Shown piece after piece: positions 44,146 to 56,444 of a stretch of 64,000 bases of DNA (positions are counted from its first letter, which is position 1; the number at the start of each line of letters is the position of its first letter). The stretch is from Papiliotrema nemorosa (lineage: Eukaryota > Basidiomycota > Tremellomycetes > Tremellales > Rhynchogastremaceae). Made by a program: the position numbers and the translations under genes. The notes under the pieces are model-generated. The model worked only from the letters and a program-made list of their open reading frames with translations, was not told the DNA's origin and searched no databases. The stretch is from contig JASKOT010000044.1 in NCBI GenBank assembly GCA_032158125.1, positions 1-64,000 of the forward strand. Reading direction: 5' to 3'.

Positions 44146-47100
44146 TCACTTGCCCGACTTGTCCTTGTTGATCCTGTGCATCTCCTCCAATACATCCAGG
44201 ATCGTACTTGAACTCCACGCTTGGGTCTTGCACGAATCGGCACAATAGCTCCCGTCTATCGATGAGCATGATCCCTCGAATCAGGTCCTCGACTCACTGT
44301 CATTGTACAACTCGGCCAAACCTCTCCATGGATCCGATTCAATGTGTTGATGTAACCTTCGACAAATGTTGGAAATGTAATACATGGTGTTTTCCGGGTC
44401 CTAGACGTCAGGCCCTGCAAACCCAGAGCGCTTGTGGACTCACCTTTGTACCCTCTCCGGCTACCCGGTCAAAGTGCAGCCAGGCACTCAAGAACCAACC
44501 CAGGGGGAAACCCCACTCGGGTCCTTGATGATAGTTCCACCCTTTGGCCACACTCTGGTCCGTTCCATCGTTGGAATTGTCATAGTTGGGTCTGTATTGC
44601 GAATCGGCCGGATCAAGAGTCTTCATACCCAGTGGAGCCCGCAGATTCGCATCGACCACTTTGAGTGCACCCATGGCGTGTTCCGGGTCAAACAATTCCG
44701 GAGCGACGACCATGGAGAGGGGGAAGTTGGGTCGGAGTTGGTAATCTGACCATTCACGGTCTTTCGGTGTACCATACACGTCTTTATAGATCCCTCGTCG
44801 GTTGATCATGCCAGGGTTGACATTGTACGACGCGTCGTCGGATGGGTCAGCGGGGACATAATAGCACTTTTCGAAAGATTTTTGTAGGAGGTCGGCCCAT
44901 TGAGCATAGGTGATGAATTTCTTTTCGCCAGAGACTGGATTTAGCGAGAGGGTATGAATGTACTCACTGGTCGCGTCGACGCCCTTGAAGGGGAACTTGC
45001 CCTCCTTGCTCAGCTTGTCGAGCCAAGTGAGGGTACTCTTGAGCAGACCGGTGATTTCGACAGGTGCACCATCACGAGGGGTAGCCGGGAGACCCTTGTT
45101 GCCGGCTTTTTCAGACGATCCATTCTTGTCCATCCAGGTACTGTCTTGAGCACAACCTTGCTTTGTATACTCACCCGCAGTTGTATCGGTTCCCGCCAAA
45201 GATGATTCCAGTCTCCCAGTCGACCCAAATTTTCTGGTTGAACCCTTGATCATGCATGTCCATGTCTAGGTTGGGTCCGGCCTGATATGAGCGCCGCCGA
45301 CAAGACGACTCACATTGTATTCTCTAAACTCGATACCCGTGGCGTGTCGTTGCAGAATCTCCTGGACCAGCTCGGCAACGCTGCTCTCATATTCGAAAGC
45401 CCTAGGGTGGTCCCATGCAACCCAAGTGTCGTCGGCAGGGAATCGTCGCTTGACCTTGTCTTGCAACAAAGCCAATCCGTTGGGACACATTTTGGTGTAA
45501 TCTTGAATGTTCTGAATGAACCACCCTGCGAATTAGGCGGACTCTCGGTGTAGCGACTTACAAGGACCATCACGACAGTTGTATCGTGGGTTCCGGGTAG
45601 AATCGAGCAAGTTGGGAATCAGCCCATGCTTGAGAGTCGACCCAAAGGACAGAATATGATCCCTGGCCGCGGGGAAATTGCCCGTGGTCAAGAACAACCC
45701 TCTGAGCGAGATGAACTGTGGTTAGTCTAGTCCCCCCGGGAGCGACCTACCACATCACGACCCCAACACCTAGCCCAGCCTGCGGTAAAGAATGGCAACC
45801 CAGCCGACAGAGATGGGACCGGTTTAGCAGGGTTGATACTTGCACTCTTGACCAGACCGTACATTTGCACCGAGGTCAATGCTAAATCGTGGACCAAGGC
45901 ATGGCCAGAAGACACGAATTCAGAGCACTGCTCAATGGCGGTCCTCCTTGCGGCCTTGTAGGCGGTAAAGATGACCAATGCAAAGTATTTCGGTCGCATA
46001 AAGCTCGGACACGAGGTCTTGATCAGGTCGAACCGCTCTTTCAGCCATTGGGCAGGTTTAGCCAAACGAGGTAGCTCCTCGGTTTGTTTGAACAGTCGAT
46101 CGGTAATGTAGTCCATAGCCCAGGTGCCTTCTCGAAGATGTGCGCATATTGGGTGTCCGAGATCGTTCGACTGGGAAACCTGTCGCAAGGGGTGCATCCA
46201 TCCTTCCAGACCGCAGTAGACCAACGCACCGTGGTTGGGAATGGTATATGTGCCGTCTCCACCGGTCGCGTCTCGTTCCTCTCCATCGGCTCTGTTGAGG
46301 ATGACATTCAGGTCGACCAGGTCGAGATCGCCAAACGCCTCGGAAGCGCCAGAAGTGCACTTGTCGTCTAGATCGCGAGACATTGCCTGCCATGAGCTTA
46401 GACTAGGGGGGGGGGGGAAAGGGATTGTACTCACCGGCATGTCTGTCTCGAAAAGCATGATGCTTCCAGGCTCAAAGGTATCGGGGACGATGATCTCTGC
46501 GTACTCGCCGTCCGAATCTGACCCCGAATTAATGACTGGATGAGGAATCTCCTCCAATTTCGATGGGATGCCCCGATGGGTCGTCTTGTCGTCCTTCCAT
46601 TGGCTATATTCGGTCTTGAGCGTCGCACCAAAGAGGTACTTGGCGTTTGACCGGGACAATTTGATCGGTTTGACTATCGTCAGCAGAGTCAAACAGCATA
46701 CTCACTCCATCCTCGCCCAGAGAACCCCTTGAAGGCGGTGTGGGCAATGAGCATGTACCCCTTGTGTGTGATCGGGTGTACTCGGTGTACCACAATGTAC
46801 TGGCGTCAGCTCGATACATGGATCGTCTTACCTCTCCTTCTTCATGCACGTGACCCTCGGAGTATCCACCTTCGAACATCTCAGCGTGCAAGTGGTTCAA
46901 GATTCGCTTGACCTTGCCGATGCCTCCGGTGCCCTTTGCGTCGACTTCGTACAATCGGTTGTCGGTGACGAGGTTGAGCAGCTTGGGGTAGAGGTCGTCG
47001 AAACCTTTGTTTGACCCGAGAGCGGCTTTGGTGAAGGTGACCAAAGCACCAGTGGAGAGTGCATCCTCCGCGGTTCGCTTGTCCAGAGGGGTCTCATTGT

Positions 47101-49455
47101 CGTGGGTGACATCGTAAAATACTGCATGAGGGGCGGAGCCTTGAAGTGGTGTCACATTGCACGGTCGAGGAGCACCTTTTCCGACCAAGGGGGGGAGTTC
47201 TTCCGCAGAAGTCAAGCATGCCGCGTCCATCGACCCGATGGGTTTGCCTACGCCAAAGCTGTACAGCCTGATATCAGCTCTACCTGAATAAGTCACTCAC
47301 AAAGAGGCAAAGTCTTTGACATCGTTCCCATTGTAAGCCTCTCGGACCAAACTGTTGATACCGAGCTCTCGCACAAACTTCAAGTCCATCTCCTGCGAAC
47401 CAGTGAACAACTCTGCCATGACGTAGAGATTCGGGTTGACCCTTCGTCCAGCATCAATGATCGCTTTACCCACGTGCAGAGGGGTCGAGTGACAGTTGTC
47501 CAACCTGAATCCGTCAAAGATCGAGGCGAGCTGCTCGGCGTATTGGATCATATGGTCCCACAACCAAGGGCTCGACTCTCGGCTCGACCCATACCTCAGC
47601 TTGACGCAATCGCCCCAGACAATCACCTGACGTCGAAGATACGCTTTTGACGGGTACTCGGCAAAGTTTTTCAATGGATCGGCAGCCCACATCCAACCAT
47701 TGTTGGCGAGCGCAAGGGCAGATTTGGGGTGTTTGCGGGTGGTTTCGTTGTCGGGCAGTCGGGTAAAGTAGAGCTCCACTAAAGGATTCCTGTCGTCAGC
47801 GGGGGACAATGTTTGCCTTACTCTTTGTTGATGGCGCCGTACTTTGGTCCGTGAGCGTCGAGTCGTGTAAACTTGAGTCGACCAATGACGCCCTCTTGGG
47901 CAGCGTTGATATCGTCATTGCACTCGGCATAGAGATCGACGTTGATCACATCGAGCACTTTGCCCCACTTGCTCGCAAGGTCTACGGCAGAGTCGTTGGG
48001 GTATGCCGATTGGATGAATCCGGCGGCGGCGGATGGGTCGATAGTGGTGCCGAATCGAGACGAGTATGCTCGGAAGTTTTGTATAAAGTCGGGAGTATCT
48101 TCGACAATCTGGGCGAGGTTTTCGAATGACTTCCCAGCGAGAGGCTCACCCTTCCACTGGGTGATTTTACCTTGCTCTATGGCGGAGGCAACGGCCTTTA
48201 CTGACGCTTGGACATCAAAAACATAATACTGCCAAAGATTCTTCCCCTCGATCGCTTTTTTGATGTGCGGGACGATTTTATCCAAGTCGGAAGAGGAGTT
48301 GAGCTCGGTGGGCAGGCCGAGTTGGGGGAGCTGTGCGGAAAGTTCGAGCATGGCGTCTTCCAGTTCAACCGCTGGAGCGAGGTGAGGAGTGTTGTGAGCC
48401 GAGTATCCTGCCATCAGCGACGACCCATACGACCACTTACCAGCCTCGGGGTGTTCATGCAGCCATAACGAGTCAAATGCTGTGTGATTCAACACGACAT
48501 CAGTGACCCCTCCCAGGCCGTACTTTTCCCTCGCAAGACTGACGGCCCCCTCAATCTCTGCCAATCCTCCATCTTTTGCCTTGGGATCCAGCAATATCGC
48601 CGAATCATACGTCAACTGGTCGTAGATGGAATAAGGAGATCCAGAACTGCCCCGCTGTTGCAACGGCGCCCAATGGAGCATGTTATATCCCCGCTTGCTA
48701 GCTTCCGAAAAGTGTTCTTCCCATTTATCCGTCTTGCCTATCCATTTCGCCAAGACCGACAAGATGGTCAATGAATCGAGAGTCAGAGTCGTTGTCCTGT
48801 CTAACACGGCTCCAGACGACTCGTCTTGTAACAACGAGGTGGAACCGGCGGGGAAGAAGGGGGTCCGGGCGGGGAGGGTAATGATAGGGTCGACGTTGAA
48901 GTAGCCTTTTCTACCAGTGATTCGGTCTCCAGGGACCAGCGGATCGTGTTCGATATAATAGCAGAATGCTCCTGGAGCGGAAATGGGGAGATCAACGTGC
49001 ACGGGTCTGGGTAAGCTTGAGCTAGAATAGTGACCCACTTGGAAAGGTCCGATGGCAGCTTGCGCTCCTTCCATACTCCACGCTGAAACTCTCCTCCATC
49101 CATGGGGAAATCTGACTTGAGCACTCCATTCCGTGTACACGGTGTACCGGGGTGAATAGACAACCTCAAGACGTAGGGGCGCGTAGGTGGTGGAAGACGA
49201 ATGTACTGTATCTCAGCCTCGCCCCTGCATCTTACTCACCGATTTGGATTCTGCTGGTCCTCCGTCGTCCTCCAGCCACAGCTCCCAGACCTGTACTGGT
49301 TCTCCCGAATGGCTCTCTGCGAAAAAAGCCAACGCTTCATCCTGAGGCGTCTTGGTCTTCAACCCTGACGACAAGTCCTTTTTCGACGCGCCGTTGGATT
49401 TGGGTATCTTGAGACCTGTGGGTATGGCCTTGGATATGGAAGATGCAATGGCCAT
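44146..49455 (-). CDS. GDB1: glycogen debranching enzyme
   Basis: The longest gene here, with about a dozen introns and roughly 1,500 residues, starts at ATG 49455 ([14 protein letters not shown]). The N-terminal 4-alpha-glucanotransferase part shows [31 protein letters not shown], the catalytic [12 protein letters not shown] and [12 protein letters not shown]. The C-terminal amylo-1,6-glucosidase (GH133) part ends with [20 protein letters not shown] and TGA at 44146-44148. Both activities are needed to remove branch points of glycogen in the cytosol. A run of 12 G lies in an intron at 46406-46417. Some exon boundaries in the 44.4-46.7 kb part were not resolved base by base. Confidence 0.93.
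46406..46417 (+). repeat. poly-G run (12 G) in a GDB1 intron
   Basis: Twelve G on the plus strand, so a poly-C run in the transcript, close to the 5' end of the intron. Confidence 0.7.
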
Positions 49456-49795
49456 GGTGGATTAGGGTATAGTGCAGGAATGAGAAGAGTTGATCAAAGG
49501 AGGGAGACGTGTTGAAGTGAAGGAAGAGGGGGGGTCGATGGGAAAAGTGCGCCTCCAACGTCATTCAAGACCCACTTCTCAGCCTGGGCTATATTACGTG
49601 AAGCGTCATTCACATTCAGACTGATCGCGACAACGAGCAGAATGGTAGCGTCGGGCGTGCAGTGCAATGTTGCACATGCAAGAGACGAGGCTGCATATGC
49701 ATGTAGCACTTGGCTATCTGGCTAGAGTGCAATGTATAACCCTCAAAGCGACCTCGCGACAGATTCCGGGGGAACACGGGGTACGGGGCTTCGAC
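49456..49795. other. 340 bp intergenic region, GDB1 promoter
   Basis: GGGCTATATTACG at about 49586-49598 may be the TATA box of GDB1. The remainder contains the downstream region of the glutathione transferase gene. Confidence 0.4.
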
Positions 49796-50685
49796 CTAGA
49801 TGGCCTGGAGAATCCCCTGGGTCTCCTGCCAAGATGGTCGCTCGCTAATCTCCTTCCACCATCGAGCGAGGTTTGGCGATTTCCCATCGGCATTGATCAG
49901 CCCTTGACCCTGTTTGACCTGGTGTTAATGTCAGAAAGTTGTTCGACCCACCTCGAGAAGGCCATGACCGTTGGCAATATGGAAAAGGTCCACCAAAGTG
50001 AGCTGATCCCCTGCAACATACTTTTGTCCGGATAAGAGTCGCTCGAACCCTTCCAACCGGGAGTTGAGGTACCAGTTAAGGTTGTCCACAATCTTCTGGT
50101 CGGCGGGTTGTTGGGCAAACCTGATATCAACGTCATCCGACCACGACTTACATCTGCTTGTACTGTAGCTCCCAAGTCAGACCCTCGGCAAAGGTGGAGA
50201 AATTTGCCAGCTCAAAGCTCAAAGCTGTCTCGTATTGGGTCACCGCGAGCAGGTCACCCGTGACGTGGAGAGGAGACTTGGTCTTTGTCGCAATGTCTGG
50301 TGTCGGTACTGCCACGCAGCGAGGCTACTCACACTTGACAATACTCCTCGATTCGTACACTTCCACTTTGGCTTCCTCGTCCAACATATAAGGCATTTGC
50401 TTGAAAGGATGGTGGTTCAAGGCGTATTCATCGGTGAATATCGTCATCCAGTCGAGAGGTTGAATCTTGAAGTCTGGCACTTAGTTTTCCGGCAAGTACA
50501 GGGTCGTTGGGACGAAAAAGGGAGATTGGAGTGGTCCAACTGGGCAATGTTACAGCCTACGCACCTTGATCGTTCTTCAAGCCCATTTCAAGCAAGCATT
50601 GAACCACCCGAGCGAGGGTCTGCGCGTCAGGAGAAGTAGAGTTGAGACTGACTGTAGATTGCGCATTCCCATGTAAGATGTACAT
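49796..50685 (-). CDS. glutathione S-transferase, copy 1
   Basis: Start at ATG 50685 (MYILHGNAQSTVS). The thioredoxin-fold half has KQMPYMLDEE followed by VYESRSIVKYIA (the cis-Pro and the E-S glutathione contact). The all-helical half has GDQLTLVDLFHIANGHGLL and LARWWKEISERPSWQE. Introns keep frame, and the stop is the TAG at 49796-49798. No clear active-site Ser or Cys can be named with certainty. It is likely a cytosolic theta/phi-type enzyme for detoxification of electrophiles. A second copy lies just upstream in the same direction. Confidence 0.88.
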
Positions 50686-50918
50686 GATGATCAGCTCAGA
50701 TGATCAGCTTAAGAGTGAGTGATGATCGTTGCAGAGATAGAGTCAAGGGCGAAGATTCGACGATATCTCTGGTCGAGCGGGAAGAAGTGGTCGGATGGAT
50801 CCTCGTCAACCACCCTCACCCAAGCCACCAGATCTGTCCGCCACTCATAGCCGAAACGACGGATAGTCTCTAGTTGAAATCATGCATGAGGATGCAGTCA
50901 ATAGAGAGCGCTGATCTA

Positions 50919-51755
50919 TCACTCCCGAGCCTTGGCTTCGAGAACGCCCTTCCACGCATCGAGCTCGTTGACTCGTTTCCACCAATCCGCCACTTTAGGG
51001 AACGAACCATCCACCAAGCCCTGGGCGTATCCAATCTTCCGTCAATTCACGAGATGCTGCTCCACTCACCGGAAGGAGGATGTTTGGGAAAGGAAGATGG
51101 AACAAGTCTACCAGGGTGGGTCTGTCTCCCCCGATCCATTCTTGTTTGTAGAGAAGACGCTCGTACCCCTCCAATTTGCCTTTGAGCTTAGTCTCAAGCC
51201 CCTCAATCTCTGCCTTGTCGAGTTTGATCCCTCGTCTATAATCAGCAGAATCGCGCAGGTGGCATACCGAGTTTTGAAAAAGGTCGCCATGTAGAGATCC
51301 TTGACGATCGGGTCAAAGTTTGCCGTTTCCACACTGGCCCCAATTTCAAACTTGGTAAAGTCTTCTATGTTCTCGCTCGCCAAGGGGAAGTAGGGCGATC
51401 CGGGAGCGTACTTTGCCGCCGCGTCTGGGGTTAGTGTCTGGAAGTAAGGTAGGCGTCTCACACCTGGCAATGGCTCGCGATTCATAGATGACAAGGTTGG
51501 TCTCTTCGTCGACAGCATAAGGCATCTGGGAGAATGGTTGGTTGGCTATCCATTCGGGTTTCCGAATCTCAAAGAGGTCTTTGACATTGTGAAGCTTGAA
51601 ATCTAGTCTGAGCATTAATACATATACACGAGTTACCTTTGTTTTCGACGAGTCCCAGCGCGAGGAGAGATGCAAACACTCGGCTGGTGCACTGGCCTTA
51701 GCTGAGACTTGGCTACACTCACGGTGGAGATGATGCTTCCGTAGATGGTGAGCAT
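50919..51755 (-). CDS. glutathione S-transferase, copy 2
   Basis: Start at ATG 51755 (MLTIYGSIIST). A 31 nt intron (GTGAGT to GCCAG) joins to CTSRVFASLLALGLVENK, where the Cys-Thr-Ser is the probable active-site region. Then QPFSQMPYAVDEE and VIYESRAIARC follow, as in copy 1. The helical half ends VADWWKRVNELDAWKGVLEA and TGA at 50919-50921. It shares the overall exon plan with copy 1 but is clearly diverged, so the duplication is not recent. Confidence 0.87.
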
Positions 51756-52130
51756 AGTCAGGTATGCTTTGAGAAGTCAGAAGGGATAAGCGGACCAAGG
51801 GAGCTGGTGGATGTCCTTATACCTTGTTCCCCTGGTTCGACGTTTCACGCGCCTCGGCGATTAGTATCTCCATCAGTCATCATTTGTCACCGGATGAGAT
51901 ACATGCGATGCCAGCCCTAATCATCAGGCCGACCAAACCTCAACATGCCCGAAGCCCCTGCCAATCCGTTGGGAAACGTCAGTACAGAGAATGAAAAGCG
52001 AACAAGAACCATCGGAAGTGGTCTAGAAACAGTCGGTTCGGTCGCCGGCATCTCCCGTCGGAGACTTGAAACGTGAACCACCCACCATTCCGGCGGTAAA
52101 TAGCCATGGCATTCATGCAGCTCGGGTGAT

Positions 52131-53386
52131 CTATTGAGGAGGTCCACCAGCCTCACCACCCGCCATGAGCGTCTGCATCATCTCTGTAAACGCCTCTGCC
52201 CCTCCTCGTGGTCCATAACACATTCGCAACATCTGCTCGCTCGTCTCCATCTCGTCCTTTGCTCGAAGCATCATGTCCCTCTCATAATCTCTCAACGTTG
52301 ATCTGAGCGCAGCTCGGTCCAGGTCGGATGCAGATAGAAGAGGAACAAGCGCTTGACCCAGGAGGAGCGCGTCGTGAAGGGCCATGTTGACCCCTTCTCC
52401 TGAGGGCGCCATGACGTGCGCCGCGTCGCCTGTCATCAGTGTCGACTTTAATGGTCACTCACCTATGATAGTCACCCCGGATAGATCGCTGGTCCAGGTA
52501 AGATCCGGGCTGTACGCATAGATCCTCCTCGCGACGATGCTCTCCTCCTGACTCGCCATGATGAGGTCTGCGCATCGTTCGTCCCATCCAGTGTACATTT
52601 GCTTGATAACCTCCTTCTTTCCATTCGTAGGCAAGTCCATTCGCGTGTCGTCGGTCGAGTATACCGCGGCGTATACTCTGCACCGTCCACCCGAGTTCAT
52701 CTGAGGGATCAAACCTTTCCCATCTTGCAGGATCATACAAGTTCCTTTCCCAATGAACGATGCGAGATCCGGGGTGTGGTCGGCAGGCACGATCTGCAAA
52801 TCATACATTGTCAACCCGGTATAAGTAGGCGATGTAGAGTGTAACAACGGTCGAACTCTTGAGAATGCCCCGTCGGCACCGACCAGGATCGACGTGGTAA
52901 TGGTCGGTTGCGACTGGAACGTAATCTCGTAGTTGTCGTCATTGGTGGCCGAGATGTCGGTGATCTTGTGGGCCCATCTCACGGTACCTTCTTCCAACGA
53001 GTCGAGGAGTATATCCCGAAGATCAGACCTGATATCAGCCCCATCACCCCCCGTTCTCACCTATCAATCTCGGGTCGCCCTTTCGATTCTCCCGACGAGG
53101 AAGCCTCCTCATTCTCATCGTACCACACCTTCCCCTGCGCATCCATAATCTTCATAGCCTCCGCTTCGGCACCTTGCATCTTTCCCCGAGCAGATTCCAG
53201 CAAACCCGTCTCGCGTAACGCCATTAGACCTGTTTCTTCATGCAGGTCCAAGGTACCTCCTTGGTTTCGTGAAGTAGGAGAAGGGTCGGCTTCGTAGATT
53301 ACGCATTGGATATGGTGGAGTTGTAAGTATCGAGCGAGGAGGAGACCAGCCGGTCCTGCGCCAACGATTGTGACTGTATGCGCCAT
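52131..53386 (-). CDS. FAD-dependent aromatic-type monooxygenase
   Basis: Start at ATG 53386 (MAHTVTIVGAGPAGLLLARY), which gives the GxGxxG FAD-binding motif. Two introns lead through SDLRDILLDSLEEGTVRW, the middle DG motif ILVGADGAFSRVRP and the second FAD motif GDAAHVMAPSGEGVNMAL. The C-terminal region is short and ends GGEAGGPPQ. The architecture (about 400 residues, TetX or salicylate hydroxylase-like) fits a soluble NAD(P)H-dependent hydroxylase of an aromatic or polycyclic substrate. The two GST genes lie downstream on the same strand, suggesting a detoxification group. Confidence 0.88.
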
Positions 53387-53853
53387 GGTGAGGTGCGTTG
53401 CCAGGTGATCTACTTCGCGACCTCTCTTATATACCCCTCGGCCGTCTCTACTCGGCAAGATCACACGTCTGCATCTCGGCGTCCAAGCTGGACGTGCACT
53501 GGGTGCCCGGGCTTGTGGTTGTTAAATTGCACAGACAAGGAACCTCTATGATGGTCATTCGCCGATACATCTGCTTCGCCACCCGCGGGTGAGAAGTATC
53601 GCCCGAGAACAGGTTTTGCACTCAGCACGGGTGTTCCGTGATCAAACTAGAGTCGGCAGCGGTAAGATCGGGTCTCAATGCTGTTCTCACACTCGGGTCT
53701 CAGCTCAATTGAAAATGCTCATGACTCTGTTAGCAAAGGCCAGGAGCTAACCAGATGCACATTAGCGCGAAACATCCATGAGCGGCTCGATATGGTGATA
53801 CATCAAATCTACCCAAATCATAACCACAGCTACTCCATACTGCCCTATCCACT
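53387..53853. other. 467 bp intergenic region
   Basis: It lies between the start of the monooxygenase gene and the stop of the eL42 gene, both on the minus strand. A TATAT at about 53428 may belong to the monooxygenase promoter. No gene seen. Confidence 0.45.
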
Positions 53854-54857
<1,004 letters not shown>

Positions 54858-55209
54858 TGTGCAGATAGACTATTGCTTGAGGATTAAGAAGAGAACGATA
54901 TACCTCGACGCCAACCTTGAATCACCTCCAAAACTCACCGCCACATTCAGCTCAGAGTATCGGTGGCAAATCCCCAACCATCAGCGCCAACTATAACGCC
55001 GAGAAACTCCGCGACAAATTAGTCGCCACTTCAAGAATATCCTGTCTGCCTATTGAATTAATTGATCCCGTTTAATCCCAAATTTGTGACCCCCCTCCCT
55101 TGCACCGTAGAATACCTCTACAACGACCCCTTGGATTGACCTTTATCCATCAAAAAGTGAGCATACCCCAGCTAGACGTACAGAGCAGTAGACTGATTAT
55201 AGAGCCACG
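54858..55209. promoter_or_regulatory. shared divergent promoter of RPL42 and RPS18
   Basis: This 352 bp stretch drives two ribosomal protein genes in opposite directions. It contains an A/T-rich core, ATTGAATTAATTGAT followed by CCCGTTTAATCCC at about 55054-55080, and CCCCCCTCCC near 55089. No box could be named with certainty. Confidence 0.6.
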
Positions 55210-56065
55210 ATGTCGTTCGCTCCTCCAGAGGCTCACCAGTCGTTCCAGGTTAGTCGAAGTTTTCGGTTTTGGTTGGTGCAGGGGAGGGAAGATGCGCAGA
55301 CGACTCAAGGGATGTCGTGAGGAAGTGCTACGAAGGTGTCGATGGGAACACAAAGAGATGGTCAATGAGGGCTGTGCGGATGGCTGTCTGGGCTGGCGCA
55401 TGGATGCACGAAGAAGGGACAGGGTGTCGCGAGTCGAGAGGATATCGAAGGTGTCATGAAAGGACTGAAAGCTGACCACCGATCTCCTTGTACACCCACT
55501 CGCCCTATACCTACCCTTCACACTACAGCACATTCTCCGATTGCTCAACACCAACGTCAAGGGTGGTGGAAAGATCATGTACGCCTTGACCGAGATCAAG
55601 GGTATCGGACGACGATACGCCAACTTGGTCTGCAAAAAGGCCGATGTTGACCTCAACAAGCGGTACGTCCTTCCCTCTTTCGTCTTTTGTATACTCATCC
55701 CAGTGCCGGAGAGCTCAACTCGGATGAGCTCGAGCGAATCGTTACCATTATGCAAAACCCCGCTCAATTCAAAATCCCCACTTGGTTCCTCAACAGACAA
55801 AAGGACTTGACCGACGGTAAATCTTCCCACACTCTTTCCAACGCCATCGACCAGAAGCTTCGAGACGACCTGGAGAGACTCAAGAAGATCCGATCGCACC
55901 GAGGTCTGAGACACCACTGGGGTCTCCGAGTCCGAGGTCAACACACCAAGACTACGTAAGTCAACTCGCGACGGCGCAGCCGGAGCCATCCCGAGTCATA
56001 CACGATCAATGCTGACATGTAGCGGTCGACGAGTCGGAAAGTCTGTCGCTGGAAAGAAGAAGTAG
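55210..56065 (+). CDS. RPS18: 40S ribosomal protein uS13 (S18)
   Basis: Start at ATG 55210 ([13 protein letters not shown]). Introns at 55249-55528 (280 nt), 55663-55703 and 55956-56022 join to [60 protein letters not shown] and [20 protein letters not shown], ending in KSVAGKKK and TAG at 56063-56065. About 155 residues, the expected length. It binds the head of the small subunit. The first intron is unusually long for this genome and could host a small RNA. It is transcribed divergently from RPL42. Confidence 0.95.
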
Positions 56066-56444
56066 AGCGATGGTGTGGGTGTGGTAGCGTCGAGGGTGTT
56101 TTATGCACGATATTCATTTGGCACCCCGTCAGCTCTTTGTTTCTCTGATTCTTCTCTTGATCGTATGATGTTTGCCCTTGATCGCATGCTGCTCTGGACG
56201 AGATATGTTTGGGAATGCTGGTCGAGTCACCCGTTGCGCTCAAGGCATTGAGGAAGGGTCTGTGCGCTACAATCCACCTCACCTCGCCACAGTTCACTCT
56301 TCTACTTCTTCCTCTTCTTCTCTACTTTTTTCTCCTCTCATGAACAGTCTCCGGCTTCGATTATCCTGCCTCCTGATCATCTTCACAGCTCATGCTCTGA
56401 CCTGACCGTATCCTCTACAACGCGCGAGGAGTCTGCCGTGAATC
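56066..56444. other. 379 bp intergenic region
   Basis: This is the 3' region of RPS18 and the promoter of the kinase gene, with a C/T-rich stretch at about 56290-56340. No gene seen. Confidence 0.45.
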
